Source: Tubulanus polymorphus
Taxonomy: Eukaryota; Nemertea; Palaeonemertea; Tubulaniformes; Tubulanidae
Length of the DNA stretch: 51,000 nt
Assembly (NCBI RefSeq): GCF_964204645.1
Contig: NC_134035.1
Span: forward strand, 374,001 to 425,000
Direction: 5' to 3'
Shown: positions 1 to 10,685 of the stretch, piece by piece
Position numbering within the stretch: the first letter of the stretch is position 1
How the letters are laid out: every line of letters starts with the position of its first letter
Notes under the pieces: generated by a model
Database searches by the model: none
Seen by the model: the letters and a program-made list of their open reading frames with translations, nothing else
What the model was told of the DNA's origin: nothing
Position numbers and translations under genes: made by a program

Positions 1-1064
1 CTTGAACTAACGAATGAGTAGTCGTATACTTGAACTAACGAATGAGTAGTCGTATACTTGAACTAACGAATGAGTAGTCATATACTTGAACTAACGAATG
101 AGTAGTCATATACTTGAACTAACGAATGAGTAGTCGTATACTAGAACTAACGAATGAGTAGTCATATACTAGAACTAACGAATGAGTAGTCGTATACTTG
201 AACTAACGAATGAGTAGTCGTATACTAGAACTAACGAAAGAGTAGTCGTATACTTGAACTAACGAATGAGTAGTCGTATACTTGAACTAACGAATGAGTA
301 GTCGTATACTTGAACTAACGAATGAGTAGTCATATACTTGAACTAACGAATGAGTAGTCGTATACTAGAACTAACGAATGAGTAGTCATATACTAGAACT
401 AACGAATGAGTAGTCATATACTTGAACTAACGAATGAGTAGTCATATACTTGAACTAACGAATGAGTAGTCGTATACTAGAACTAACGAATGAGTAGTCG
501 TATACTAGAACTAACGAATGAGTAGTCATATACTAGAACTAACGAATGAGTAGTCATATACTTGAACTAACGAATGAGTAGTCATATACTTGAACTAACG
601 AATGAGTAGTCGTATACTAGAACTAACGAATGAGTAGTCATATACTAGAACTAACGAATGAGTAGTCGTATACTTGAACTAACGAATGAGTAGTCGTATA
701 CTAGAACTAACGAATGAGTAGTCATATACTAGAACTAACGAATGAGTAGTCATATACTTGAACTAACGAATGAGTAGTCATATACTTGAACTAACGAATG
801 AGTAGTCGTATACTAGAACTAACGAATGAGTAGTCATATACTAGAACTAACGAATGAGTAGTCGTATACTTGAACTAACGAATGAGTAGTCGTATACTAG
901 AACTAACGAAAGAGTAGTCGTATACTTGAACTAACGAATGAGTAGTCGTATACTTGAACTAACGAATGAGTAGTCGTATACTTGAACTAACGAATGAGTA
1001 GTCGTATACTTGAACTAACGAATGAGTAGTCGTATACTTGAACTAACGAATGAGTAGTCATACT
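1..1064. repeat. 28-bp satellite array, 38 units
   Basis: Thirty-eight consecutive 28-bp units of the type CTTGAACTAACGAATGAGTA followed by GTCGTATA, in register from base 1 to 1064. Units differ at two diagnostic sites (TTG/TAG near the start, CGTA/CATA near the end), with a rare GAAAG variant at 237-240 and 909-912. The array starts at the window edge and so is probably longer. The last unit decays into CTTTGAACTAACGAACAC at 1065. No coding content. Confidence 0.97.
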
Positions 1065-1079
1065 CTTTGAACTAACGAA

Positions 1080-1320
1080 CACACTTAGTTTTACATCCAA
1101 GATAAAAGCTTGGTTTAGTTGTAGTGAGTATGTTGTAAACATACTTACATCAAAAATATTGAAAATATTCCTGGATAAGATGCAGAAAGCGAGTGCAACT
1201 TCATACATAGAGAAAGGCTAATGCCTGAACTTTTAACATGAATAACTGCATCGTACTGTAAACTCATTAACAATTACTACCAATTAATGAAACGAATATC
1301 TCGGCATTTTTATATATAGG
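1080..1320. other. unique spacer, nothing recognised
   Basis: AT-rich single-copy-looking sequence between the 28-bp satellite and the TTACCCC field. I see no exon-like splice pair or RNA gene here. Confidence 0.6.
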
Positions 1321-2095
1321 GGATATAGTTTATCTTACCCCAAAGTGAAGAAATGATTCTTGTGGAGCTTATCTTACTCCAAAGAGAATTTCCATGTATT
1401 ACTAAATAAATAGGGGTTATATTCATCTTACTTCAAAGTAAAAGATTCTTACAGGAGCAGCTTGTCTTGTATTTCTTATGTTATATTTATCTTACCCGTA
1501 GGAAAAATGAGATTCTAACAGGGGTGGCTTATCTTACCCCATAGTGAAATGATTCTGACAGGGGTAGCTCATCTTACCCCAAAGTGAAGATTCATGTATT
1601 ACCTAAATAAATAGGGGTTATATTCATCTTACCCCAAAGTAAAAGATTCTCACAGGGGTAGTTTATCTTACCCCAAAGTAAAAGATTCTGACAGGGGTAG
1701 TTTATCTTACCCCAAAGAGAAGATCATGTATTGCTAAATAAATAGGGGTTATATTCATCTTACCCCAAAGTAAAAGATTCTTACAGGGGTAGCTTATCTT
1801 ACTCCAAAGAGAAAAGAGATTCTTACAGGGGTAGTTTATCTTACCCCATAGTAAAATGATTCTTACAGAGATAGCTTATCTTACCCCAAAGGTAAAAGAT
1901 TCTTACAGGGGTAGTTTATCTTACCCCATAGTAAAATGATTCTTACAGGGATAGCTTATCTTACCCCAAAGTAAAAGATTCTTACAGGGATAGCTTATCT
2001 TACCCCAAAGTAAAAGATTCTTACACGGGTAGCTTATCTTACTCCAAAGGTAAAAGAGATTCTTACAGGGGTAGTTTATCTTACCCCAAAGAGAA

Positions 2096-2640
2096 GATTC
2101 ATGTATTACTAAATAAATAGGGGTTATATTTATCTTACCCCAAAGGTAAAAGATTCTTACAGGGGTAGTTTATCTTACCCCAAAGTAAACAGATTCTTAC
2201 AGGGGTAGTTTATCTTACCCCAAAGAGAAGATTCATGTATTACTAAATAAATAGGGGTTATATTTATCTTACCCCAAAGGTAAAAGATTCTTACAGGGGT
2301 AGTTTATCTTACCCCAAAGTAAACAGATTCTTACAGGGGCAGTTTATCTTACCCCAAAGAGAAGATTCATGTATTACTAAATAAATAGGGGTTATATTTA
2401 TCTTACCCCAAAGGTAAAAGATTCTTACAGGGGTAGTTTATCTTACCCCAAAGTAAACAGATTCTTACAGGGGTAGTTTATCTTACCCCAAAGTAAACAG
2501 ATTCTTACAGGGGCAGTTTATCTTACCCCAAAGAGAAGATTCATGTATTACTAAATAAATAGGGGTTATATTTATCTTACCCCAAAGGTAAAAGATTCTT
2601 ACAGGGGTAGTTTATCTTACCCCAAAGTAAACAGATTCTT
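2096..2640. repeat. 134-bp higher-order repeat inside the TTACCCC field
   Basis: The segment starting GATTCATGTATTACTAAATA recurs at 2096, 2230, 2364 and 2538. The first three are spaced 134 bp apart; the last interval is 174 bp because one extra 40-bp monomer is inserted. This is the pattern expected from unequal exchange between monomers. Confidence 0.85.
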
Positions 2641-2814
2641 ACAGGGGTAGCTTATCTTACCCCGAAAAGAAGATCGGGGTTTGAACTCACAGACTGAGCT
2701 CAAACTAGTAAGCCTTACCTCTCCTCAAGGGTACATAACATACACCAAGCTTATCTTACCCCAAGTGAAACATTTTTACAGGGGTTACATTTATCTTACC
2801 CCAAAGTTAAAATA

Positions 2815-3650
2815 GATTCTTACATGAACAGTTTATCTTACTCCAAAAAGAAGAAAAGATTCATGTATTACTAAACAAGGGTTGTAGTTTATTTTACCCA
2901 AAAGGTAAAAAATAAACACTTTTACAGGACTAGTTTATCTAGGTCAAAAGTGAAAAGCATATATCACCACAAAGTACAGATTCATGCCTTACTAAACAGG
3001 GTTTGTAGCTTAACCTACCCCAAAGTAATAAGATTCTTACAGGGGTAGCTTATCTTACCCCAAAGAGAAGATTCACTGAATAAACAGGTTAGCTTATCTT
3101 ACCCTAAAGTAAAAATAGATTCTTACATGAACAGTTTATCTTTCCCCAAAAAGAAGAAAAGATTCATGTATTACTAAACAAGGGTTGTAGTTTATTTTAC
3201 CCAAAAGGTAAAAAATAAACACTTTTACAGGAATAGTTTATCTAGGTCAAAAGTGAAAAGCATATATCACCACAAAGTACAGATTCATGCCTTACTAAAC
3301 AGGGTTTGTAGCTTAACCTACCCCAAAGTAATAAGATTCTTACAGGGGTAGCTTATCTTACCCCAAAGAGAAGATTCACTGAATAAACAGGTTAGCTTAT
3401 CTTACCCTAAAGTAAAAATAGATTCTTACATGAACAGTTTATCTTTCCCCAAAAAGAAGAAAAGATTCATGTATTAATAAACAAGGGTTGTAGTTTATTT
3501 TACCCAAAAGGTAAATAAACACTTTTACAGGACTAGTTTATCTAGGTTAAAAGCATATATCACCACAAAGTACAGATTCATGCCTTACTAAACAGGGTTT
3601 GTAGCTTAACCTACCCCAAAGTAATAAGATTCTTACAGGGGTAGCTTATC
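2815..3650. repeat. 303-bp higher-order repeat, three copies
   Basis: The landmark GATTCTTACATGAACAGTTT starts at 2815, 3118 and 3421, a constant 303-bp period. Each copy contains the segment AAAGCATATATCACCACAAA and several TTACCCC monomers. The third copy is slightly shortened. Confidence 0.82.
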
Positions 3651-6206
3651 TTACCCCGAAAAGAAGATCGGGGTTTGAACTCACAGACTGAGCTCAAACT
3701 AGTAAGCCTTACCTCTCCTCAAGGGTACATAACATACACCAAGCTTATCTTACCCCAAGTGAAACATTTTTACAGGGGTTGTAGCCTATCTTACCTCAAA
3801 GTGAAGAAAAGATTCTGACAAGTTTTTCTTTTATTAATAATGTTATATCTATCTTACCCGTAGGAGAAATGAGATTCTAGGAGTAGTTTACCCCAAAGTG
3901 ATATGATTCTTACAGGGGTAGCTCATATTACCCCAAAGTGAAGAAAAGATACATGAGCAGTTTGTCTTGTACTTTTACGATAGATATTTATCTAAGAAAT
4001 GTTGTTGCTTATGAGAGAAATGAGATTCTAACAGGGGTAGTTTATCTTACCCCACAGGGCAAAGAGATTCTAACAGGAGCAGTTTATCTTGCCCCAAAAT
4101 AAAAACATTTTTCCAGGGGTAGCTTATCTTACCCCAAAGAGAAGAGATTCTTACAGGAGCAGTTTGTTTTCCCCCAAAATAAACAGATTCTTACAGGGAT
4201 AGTTTATCTTACCCCAAAGAGAAGATTCACTGAATAAACAGGGGTTGTAGCTTATCTTACCCCAAAGATACTCACAGGGGAAGTATGTCTTACCCCAAAG
4301 AGAAGATTGTTTGGGGTTTGAACTCATCTAGTTAGCCATACCTCTCCTCAAGGGTACTTAACATACATCAAGCTTATCTTACCCCAAGTGAAACATTTTT
4401 ACAGGGGTTACATTTATCTTACCCCAAAGTTAAAATAGATTCTTACATGAACAGTTTATCTTACTCCAAAAAGAAGAAAAGATTCATGTATTACTAAACA
4501 AGGGTTGTAGTTTATTTTACCCCAAAGGTAAATAAACACTTTTACAGGACTATTTTATCTAGGTTAAAAGCATATATCACCACTAAGTACAGATTCATGC
4601 CTTACTAAACAGGGTTTGTAGCTTAACCTACCCCAAAGTAATAAGATTCTTACAGGGGAAGCTTATCTCGCCCCAAAAAGAAGATTGGGGTTTGAACTCA
4701 CTGACTGAGCTCAAACTAGTAAGCCATCCCTCTCCTCAAGGATAGCTATACATAACATACACCAAGCTTATCTATTCATTTATTAATTATCTATCTTACC
4801 CGTAGGAGAAAAGAGATTCTTACAGGGGTAGCTTATCTTACCCCAAAGATTCTCACAGGGGTAGTTTGTCTTACCCCAAGATAAACAGATTCTTACAGGG
4901 GTAGCTTATCTTACCCCCAAAGAAAAGATTCACTGAATAAACAGGGTAGCTTATCTTACCCCAAAGAGAAGATTCACTGAATAAACAGGGGTTGTAGCTT
5001 ATCTTACCCCAAAGATTCTGACAGGGGAAGTATGTCTTACCCCAAAGAGAGGATTGTTTGGGGTTTGAACTCATCTAGTTAGCCATACCTCTCCTCAAGG
5101 GTACTTAACATACATCAAGCTTATCTTACCCCAAGTGAAACATTTTTACAGGGGTTACATTTATCTTACCCCAACGGAAAAAGTTTCTTGCAGGGGTAGT
5201 TTATCTTACCCCAAAGTAAGAATAGACTCTTACATGAACAGTTTATCTTTCCCCAAAAAGAAAAGATTCATGTATTACTAAACAGGGTTTGTAGCGTTTA
5301 TTTTACCCCAAAAGAGAAGGGATTCTTACTCTTACAGGAGCAGTATATTGATCTTCTACCCAAAAAGATTCTTGTATTACTAAAATAAACATGGGTAGTT
5401 TATCTTACCCCAAAGAGAAAGGTGATTCTAACAGGGGTATTCCGTCGTACCCCAAAGAGATTCTAACAGGGGTAGTCACCCTAATAATAAAAAGATTCTA
5501 ACAGGGGTAGTTTATCTTACCCTAAAGAGAAGAGATTCTAACAGGGGTAGTTTATCTTACCCCAAAGTGGAAATATTATTACAGGTGCAGTTTATATAGG
5601 TCAAAAGTGAAAAGCTTATATTAGCACAAAGTACAGATTCATGTATTGCTAAACAGGGGTTGATAGCTTAAATCTTACCCCAAAGTGATTCCAACAGGTG
5701 CAGTTTATCTTACTTCAAAAAGAAGATTCTTGTATTACTAAACTGGGGCGGTATTCAACTTATCCCAAAGTGAAAAAAGATTCGTATGATAATAACCGAT
5801 GCATCATTAACCGGGTATTGATACAAAAATAAGTGTTAGATACGCATATTCTCAAATTATAGACACCACACAAAAACCATAAGATTCTACCGCATTTGAA
5901 TCGAACTATAACGTTGTCCGCCCTTCACGGAGGAAATAGTAAAGGGCGCAGAATTCATACAGAAAACAATAGTTTCAACGACAGTCTTAATAACGACCCA
6001 GCTAAATTCAGGGAAGTAAAACCCATTTGGAAATATGGTTATGAACGTCCATTTCAATCGTAATCTAATTTTGCTAGATTTTAATCTAAGTTTGCTCCGA
6101 ATTGGTAATGAACGTCTCCATTTCAATTCTAATGAAATAAATCATTTTGCAAAATTATCGAAGTCTAATTATACTTTTTCTTCTAATTTTAATTCTAATT
6201 TTACAG

Positions 6207-6436
6207 TGGAACAAATTTTTATTGATAGGGTGGAGAATGGTCCGGAGGACATGAAAGAGGCCATAGACCACTTGAACCTTAGTCCCGTGTTGGACGACCA
6301 GCTGGCAGACCCCGTTCCAGCTGCTGCCTTCCCAGTTAGGCGGCCTAGGCAGCGGACCCTCCGGCAGCCGCACCCTGCTGCACAGAGGTGATCCCGTCGC
6401 GTGGACGGGCGGCTGTGGGAGGGGGAGTTACGGGAG
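6207..6436 (+). pseudogene. relic of exon 40 with a premature stop
   Basis: It starts after TTTTACAG and ends before GTAAGC, exactly like exon 40 at 13844-14079. It is 230 nt against 236, a net loss of two codons. The frame reads EQIFIDRVENGPEDMKEAID and onward, closely parallel to the intact exon, until an in-frame TGA replaces the Trp codon after AQR. Downstream of the stop the frame continues with SRRVDGRLWEGELRE. One stop in an otherwise preserved frame points to fairly recent inactivation. Confidence 0.85.
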
Positions 6437-6479
6437 GTAAGCATCATTTCAACATCAATGAGATTTGATATTGTACTAA

Positions 6480-7200
6480 CCAGGTGGCGATCGCGTCACC
6501 GAAACCACCAGATGGCGATCCCACCATTTATGCCACCAGATGGAAATTTTATGCTTCATCAGCTAATAACGAAAATGTTGCAGCCGCCGTGATATTTCAA
6601 GGTAAGACATATTCGATTTTAATCAATTAAATCTCAACATCGTCGAGAAGAAAATGTAGCCCCTGATGCAGTCGCCGCTGATGCCACAGAAAATAGTAAG
6701 TCTACACATATTCATGATCCTATTTTAGATATGTCCGTTTGTAGCCAGACATTTTTGGTGGATGGGTTTATATATACTTATGTAAAAGTGGCAAATCTCA
6801 CTTGGCGGAACCAAGAATTCTAAATAAGAGCTGAAACGTTCATATTTTCAGTTGTACATATTGAATACACGCATACCAAGCGGTCCAGTTCCAGTTAAGA
6901 TTCGACTCAGTAGAGTTAAAACATCAAAACGAATTAATTCTATAACTAAATGATCGAAAATATCCATTTCGATTGTGATCAAATTGATAAGTTTAACTAG
7001 ATTCTCAAAGTTCACCAGATGGCGATCCCACCAGTTACGCCACCAGATGGCGATCCCACCAGTTATTACCAGATGGAAATTTTACGCTTCATTAGCTGAT
7101 AATGAAAATGTTGCGGCCGCCGTGACATCTTAGGACGTATTCAATTTTAATCAATTAAATCTTAACATCATGATTGTTATTATATTATAGGAAGAAAATG
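6480..7200 (+). repeat. direct duplication within the pseudogene region
   Basis: The segment containing CACCAGATGGCGATCCCACC, a stretch ending in GCCGCCGTGA, and an exon-38-like sequence occurs at about 6480-6695 and again at about 7010-7200. The 3' copy keeps the TATATTATAG acceptor in front of the exon; the 5' copy has lost about 20 bp there. Confidence 0.75.
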
Positions 7201-7279
7201 CAGCTCCTGCCGCTGCTGCAGTTGTCGCCGCACCTGCACCTGAGCCAGCCCGAAAAGGGCCCGCGTTGGTGCCGTGAAA
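7191..7279 (+). pseudogene. fused relic of exons 38 and 35
   Basis: It follows the acceptor TTATATTATAG and begins with the exon 38 frame (EENAAPAAAA). From 7247 it switches to the exon 35 sequence, readable as SPKRARVGAVK in a different frame, and ends at a GTAAGT donor. The 89-nt length is not a multiple of three, so the fusion shifts the frame. The exon 38 frame alone meets a TGA just before the donor. Confidence 0.75.
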
Positions 7280-7679
7280 GTAAGTTTGATTTGCGTCAAA
7301 TCATTTTAAGTTCGATAATCTGGGCAGGGTTTTATAGACCACATCATTTTCTCCTAGGGGTAAATCCTCAACCTTGGCCCGATTTCATAGACCGGGTTTC
7401 AATGTTGCCCCTAGCGGTAAATCCTCAACATAGGTGACAACCACCATTGTAACAATGATAAACTATGGTAATAACTGACAAATTTTTAAATGTTTCCATT
7501 TCGAACCACTTTTCAAGTGATTTTCGCGTCTCTGCACCCACAGTTCATGGTTATTCATGAAGACTTGACCATTATTTCCTGTTTTAAGTCATGTAGATTA
7601 TTATCATTGTGGTTCACCAATGATTATGAGGATATTTTATTGTTTTCAAAATTTGCATCGGAAAAAGAATTATCCCTGA

Positions 7680-7860
7680 ATCTCTCTGGTCCTACCGAGC
7701 TATTCACATATAAGAATCCCTGAACCTTTCCAGTCCTACCGAGCTATTCACATATAGAATCCCTGAACCGAGCTATTCACATATAGAATCCCTGAATCTC
7801 TGGTCCTACCGAGCTATTCACATATAGAATCCCTGAACCTTTCCGGTCCTATAAAACCAA
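7680..7860 (+). repeat. 43-bp minisatellite, inverted copy of the array at 17740-18285
   Basis: Four to five diverged units containing GAATCCCTGAACC and CTACCGAGCTATTCACATAT. They are the reverse complement of the intronic array between exons 36 and 37 of the micro-exon gene, and lie in the matching place in the pseudogene, upstream of its exon 37 relic. Confidence 0.85.
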
Positions 7861-8639
7861 GTTATTCTGATACCGAATTCTCCAAACAGTAAGAAATCAT
7901 TTAATGTTTCGATGATTTAATCAATGTTGATCGTTTTGTTTTTTCCAGAGAGACGAGATACCGTTACGGCGTTCGCCGCAGCTCCGACGCCGTAGAGTAA
8001 GTTTGAATTGTTTACTGAGTTAGTGGTATTCCAGACCTGATAACGACTTTGAGAGTAGTGCCTACATTTTTATGAGCTTTGAAATATCAAAATACTTTCA
8101 AGATCACAATGATTTCTAGTTGTGGTTATTTTTCGATCTCTTTCATCTGAACCTTGGCTGTGGGAGGGGGAGTTACGGGAGGTAAGCATCATCTCAATTT
8201 GTTTATTTAACAATCATTGAAGAGATTAGGCGGAATATCGCCGTGGATCCGCGGTATTTAGTTAATTTTTTGACGCGATGTAAGTACAACTTTTTGCACT
8301 TATATTATACTCTCTACTTTCTCTTTTCACTGATCACATCATTTTTCATCCCCCGCTCGTGTTGAGATAAATATCCTCAACGTATATTGAATAAAGTACT
8401 GGCTGTAATGGTGTAAAACTATCTTGCTCTATCCGTTATCAATTACACTTTCCTGTTCGACCGATAATCAGAAGATTATGTATCAAAAGAAATCCTAAAT
8501 TATCTCAAATACTGACAAAACTTGAGAGTGAGAAGCAAAAAACATTTTCATGCTGGTATCACGGTTCCCTCAGTTATATGAATTCAGAATTCCCAAGTAT
8601 TTCATGGGTGATTTTTCAATTTTCCCAAATGGCAATGAA

Positions 8640-8895
8640 CACATATCGTCATGCAACAGTCAACATTTTAGCGGTGACTGGTTGATAAAGGTGATTTTCA
8701 ACGGAAATTGCTGAAGAAAGTTGCCCTTGGCAAATACAACATGTGAAATATAATGAATTTCCCAAGTATTTTCCTGATATAAGGAAAATTTTTTCAAATT
8801 CCCAAATATTTCCAAACCGGGAATTATTATTACCAAATTCCCAAGTTTTCCCAATTTCCCTGTTCTGTGGGAACCATACGGTATAATACGCACAT
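8640..8895. repeat. dispersed repeat shared with 36710-36900
   Basis: The region from GAAGAAAGTTGCCCTTGGCA to CCCTGTTCTGTGGGAACCA is similar along its whole length to 36710-36895, with many substitutions. Both copies are AT-rich with repeated AAATTCCCAA motifs. Function unknown; probably a short transposon. Confidence 0.7.
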
Positions 8896-8984
8896 CGTAA
8901 ACGGATGCATAGCAAAAATCGAAAAAATAATTTGGTGTCTATAATTTGAGAATGTACCTTTATAAGAATAACTTAGTATACATG

Positions 8985-9150
8985 TGACTAAATATACACA
9001 TAACTAGACATACACAAACCTAGACATACACATGCCTAGACATACACATGACTAGACATACACATGACTAGACATACACATGACTAGATACACACATGAC
9101 TAGATACACACATGACTAGATACACACATGACTAAGTATTCAGGTGACTA
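8985..9150. repeat. about 16-bp minisatellite
   Basis: Roughly nine units of ATGACTAGACATACAC and close variants. A related array with the opposite orientation of the same words (CTAGTCATG) lies at 11650-11840. Confidence 0.88.
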
Positions 9151-9164
9151 GTCAGAGACTGCAT

Positions 9165-9415
9165 TCGTGTTTTAATAGTTGTTATCATTGTTTCCAGAGG
9201 GTTGGAGAAACCTCTGGGGAGTTACTGGACATATCCCGTGAATCGTAGCGGTCTAACCAGGAAGATGACCATATCCAGACCAACCAGAATACCCGCTTTT
9301 GAAAACCCTTTTACATCTTCCCATATTGCTGGCTGAATGCGTGCTCGCGGCGCGTGTTGGGCGTAAATTCTTGATATCTGCACCGGCAACGTGGACCTGA
9401 GTAAAAGCTCAGCAA
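9165..9415. other. unassigned, slightly GC-richer stretch
   Basis: It includes TTGTTTCCAG, which looks like a splice acceptor, but every frame after it meets a stop quickly and no matching donor is seen. I leave it unassigned. Confidence 0.4.
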
Positions 9416-9419
9416 CAAT

Positions 9420-9840
9420 TTAGAGGGGAGTGGGTAGACCAGGGAGGGAATAGGGCAGGACTATGGGAGAATTTGGGAGGGGAGCAGAAATGGGAGTAAG
9501 AGGGAGATAGAAAAGAGGTAAGGAGGAGGGCAGAGTATAAAGAGAAGAGGATATGAGGGAGGGATGCAGGGAGGGAGGGAGGGATGCAGGGAGGGAGGAC
9601 AAGAAGAAGTGAAAGAGGAGGGCAGAGCATAGAGAGAAGAGATTAGGGCAGGGTAGGGAAGAGGATGTGAAGAGGAAAGGGAGAGAGGGAGGATCAGGTA
9701 TGGGAGAGGATGAGAGGAAGAGGGTTAGGGTAAGGAGAGGGTGGTAAAGGAGAGAGGCAAGAAACGTGGAAGGGAGGAGGAAAAGAAGAGAGAGGAGGAG
9801 CAGGGTAGAGGGTAGAGGAAAGAGGGAGCCAAAACTAGGG
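9420..9840. repeat. 420-bp purine-rich strand asymmetry tract
   Basis: The plus strand is almost entirely A and G, with runs of GGGAGGGAGGGAGG. Such tracts can form triplex (H-DNA) or G-quadruplex structures. The Pro/Leu/Ser-rich ORFs on the minus strand are by-products of this composition. Confidence 0.9.
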
Positions 9841-10047
9841 ATGCAATATCCAGTTATACTAAGTGAAAATACCAAGAATTTACGTGCCAAGATAAATGGG
9901 GAGGGCCTACAAAAAAGTCTAAGAAAAAAAAACCTAAGAAAACGAAATACCTAAAAAAGTGTTTGGAAAAAAATCAGGAATTTCTGAAAATATTGTGACA
10001 AATTTTGAATATTTTTGCTATATGATTTTTAAGAATGGTCTAAAGAG

Positions 10048-10132
10048 CAACGAACCCAGTTTCACGAAGTATAATTTGACAATGATTGGTTCTAACTCAA
10101 TCCTAAACTGAATATCTTCGTGAAACTGGGCC
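10048..10132. mobile_element. short inverted-repeat element, MITE-like
   Basis: CCCAGTTTCACGAAG near 10055 is mirrored by CTTCGTGAAACTGGGCCC near 10115-10132, enclosing about 50 bp. The same CAGTTTCACAAAA word recurs at the ends of the element at 38830-40440. Confidence 0.55.
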
Positions 10133-10276
10133 CACATAGGAATACCAACCACCCCCATAACCCGAACCCATCCTCAACCATGTCCCTACACCCCATCCCA
10201 GGGTTTAATGGGTTCAGACGACACGCGTGAAGAACTAACAATCATTCTCGCAAAAACAGAACCAACATTCACTGTA

Positions 10277-10312
10277 TACAACATTCACACACACACACGC
10301 ACACACATACTA
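10277..10312. repeat. (CA)n microsatellite
   Basis: A short imperfect ACACACAC run in otherwise unremarkable AT-rich DNA (9845-10690). Confidence 0.85.
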
Positions 10313-10685
10313 AGAGAAGCTTCGTAATTGAAACGTTGAAATTAATTTCGAATATTTCATTCAATTAATGGATTCACAAAAAAGCATCAACTCCTTAAAC
10401 GAGTTTCCAAACGTTTTTGTTTAACTTTGCCTAGGATCGAAACATCACGAATTGTTATGAAATCCAAACTCCAAATCTATTTCAAATTTTCAATTACGTT
10501 CTTCTGAGAAAAAACAAAAGAAGACCAATCTTAATAATGATTATTTCAAAAATTTTCTAAAATATCAAAACATTCTCAGTAGTTCCCGACGCAGAAAAAA
10601 TTTTGCCTAGAATTTTGCCTAAGTTAAACCTAATTTAACCTAATATATTTTGTCTGGGATCGATTTTTTCGGATATTTCCTTGAA

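Larger units (their letters stand above)
1320..5790. repeat. TTACCCC-type minisatellite field, about 40-bp monomer
   Basis: A 4.5-kb field of diverged monomers of about 40 bp, core AGGGGTAGTTTATCTTACCC followed by CAAAGTAAAAGATTCTTAC. Each monomer contains GGGGTA and TACCCC separated by about 8 nt, so it can fold into a short hairpin. Several higher-order forms are nested within it: a 134-bp repeat at 2096-2640, a 303-bp repeat starting at 2815, 3118 and 3421, and a block beginning GGGGTTTGAACTCA near 2675, 3667, 4312, 4687 and 5058. Short ORFs across it are repeats read through and are not genes. Confidence 0.93.
6207..8420 (+). pseudogene. inverted, scrambled pseudogene copy of the micro-exon gene 3' part
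   Basis: On the plus strand this stretch carries relics of exons 35, 37, 38, 39 and 40 of the minus-strand micro-exon gene. The order is 40 (6207-6436), 38 (6647-6695), a fused 38/35 (7191-7279), 37 (7949-7996), a piece of 40 (8135-8181), then 39 (8214-8279). Intron sequence is also shared: 7270-7640 matches the reverse complement of about 18810-19105, 8000-8130 matches about 17460-17600, and 8280-8400 matches about 15950-16080. The order is not that of a working gene. The exon 40 relic has a TGG-to-TGA stop (around 6389), the fused exon is 89 nt and breaks frame, and the exon 39 relic has lost its AG acceptor. I call it a pseudogene. Confidence 0.85.
5848..8953. mobile_element. segment bracketed by a perfect 21-bp inverted repeat
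   Basis: ATTCTCAAATTATAGACACC plus one more A at 5848-5868 is repeated exactly in reverse complement at 8933-8953. The pair encloses the inverted, scrambled copy of the micro-exon gene. It could be the ends of a transposon or foldback element that captured gene fragments, or a chance remnant of a rearrangement. I see no transposase and no convincing target-site duplication. Confidence 0.35.

Noticed and set aside
1-1064. CRISPR array
   Set aside because: The 28-bp units are directly abutting with no unique spacers; the context is a eukaryotic genome.
987-1208. 73-aa minus-strand ORF
   Set aside because: It starts outside and reads into the 28-bp satellite; no other support.
4871-5074. 67-aa minus-strand ORF with repeated SLWGKISY
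   Set aside because: It is the TTACCCC minisatellite translated; the peptide repeat only mirrors the DNA repeat.
1320-5790. Telomeric repeat
   Set aside because: The unit is about 40 bp with TTACCCC inside, not an array of TTAGGG; no tandem hexamers.
7174-7437. 87-aa plus-strand ORF with MQLLPLLQLSPH
   Set aside because: Wrong frame over the fused exon relic; the exon homology lies in the other frames.
9409-9890. 73- and 156-aa Pro/Leu/Ser-rich minus-strand ORFs
   Set aside because: By-products of the purine-rich tract, which lacks stop codons for compositional reasons.
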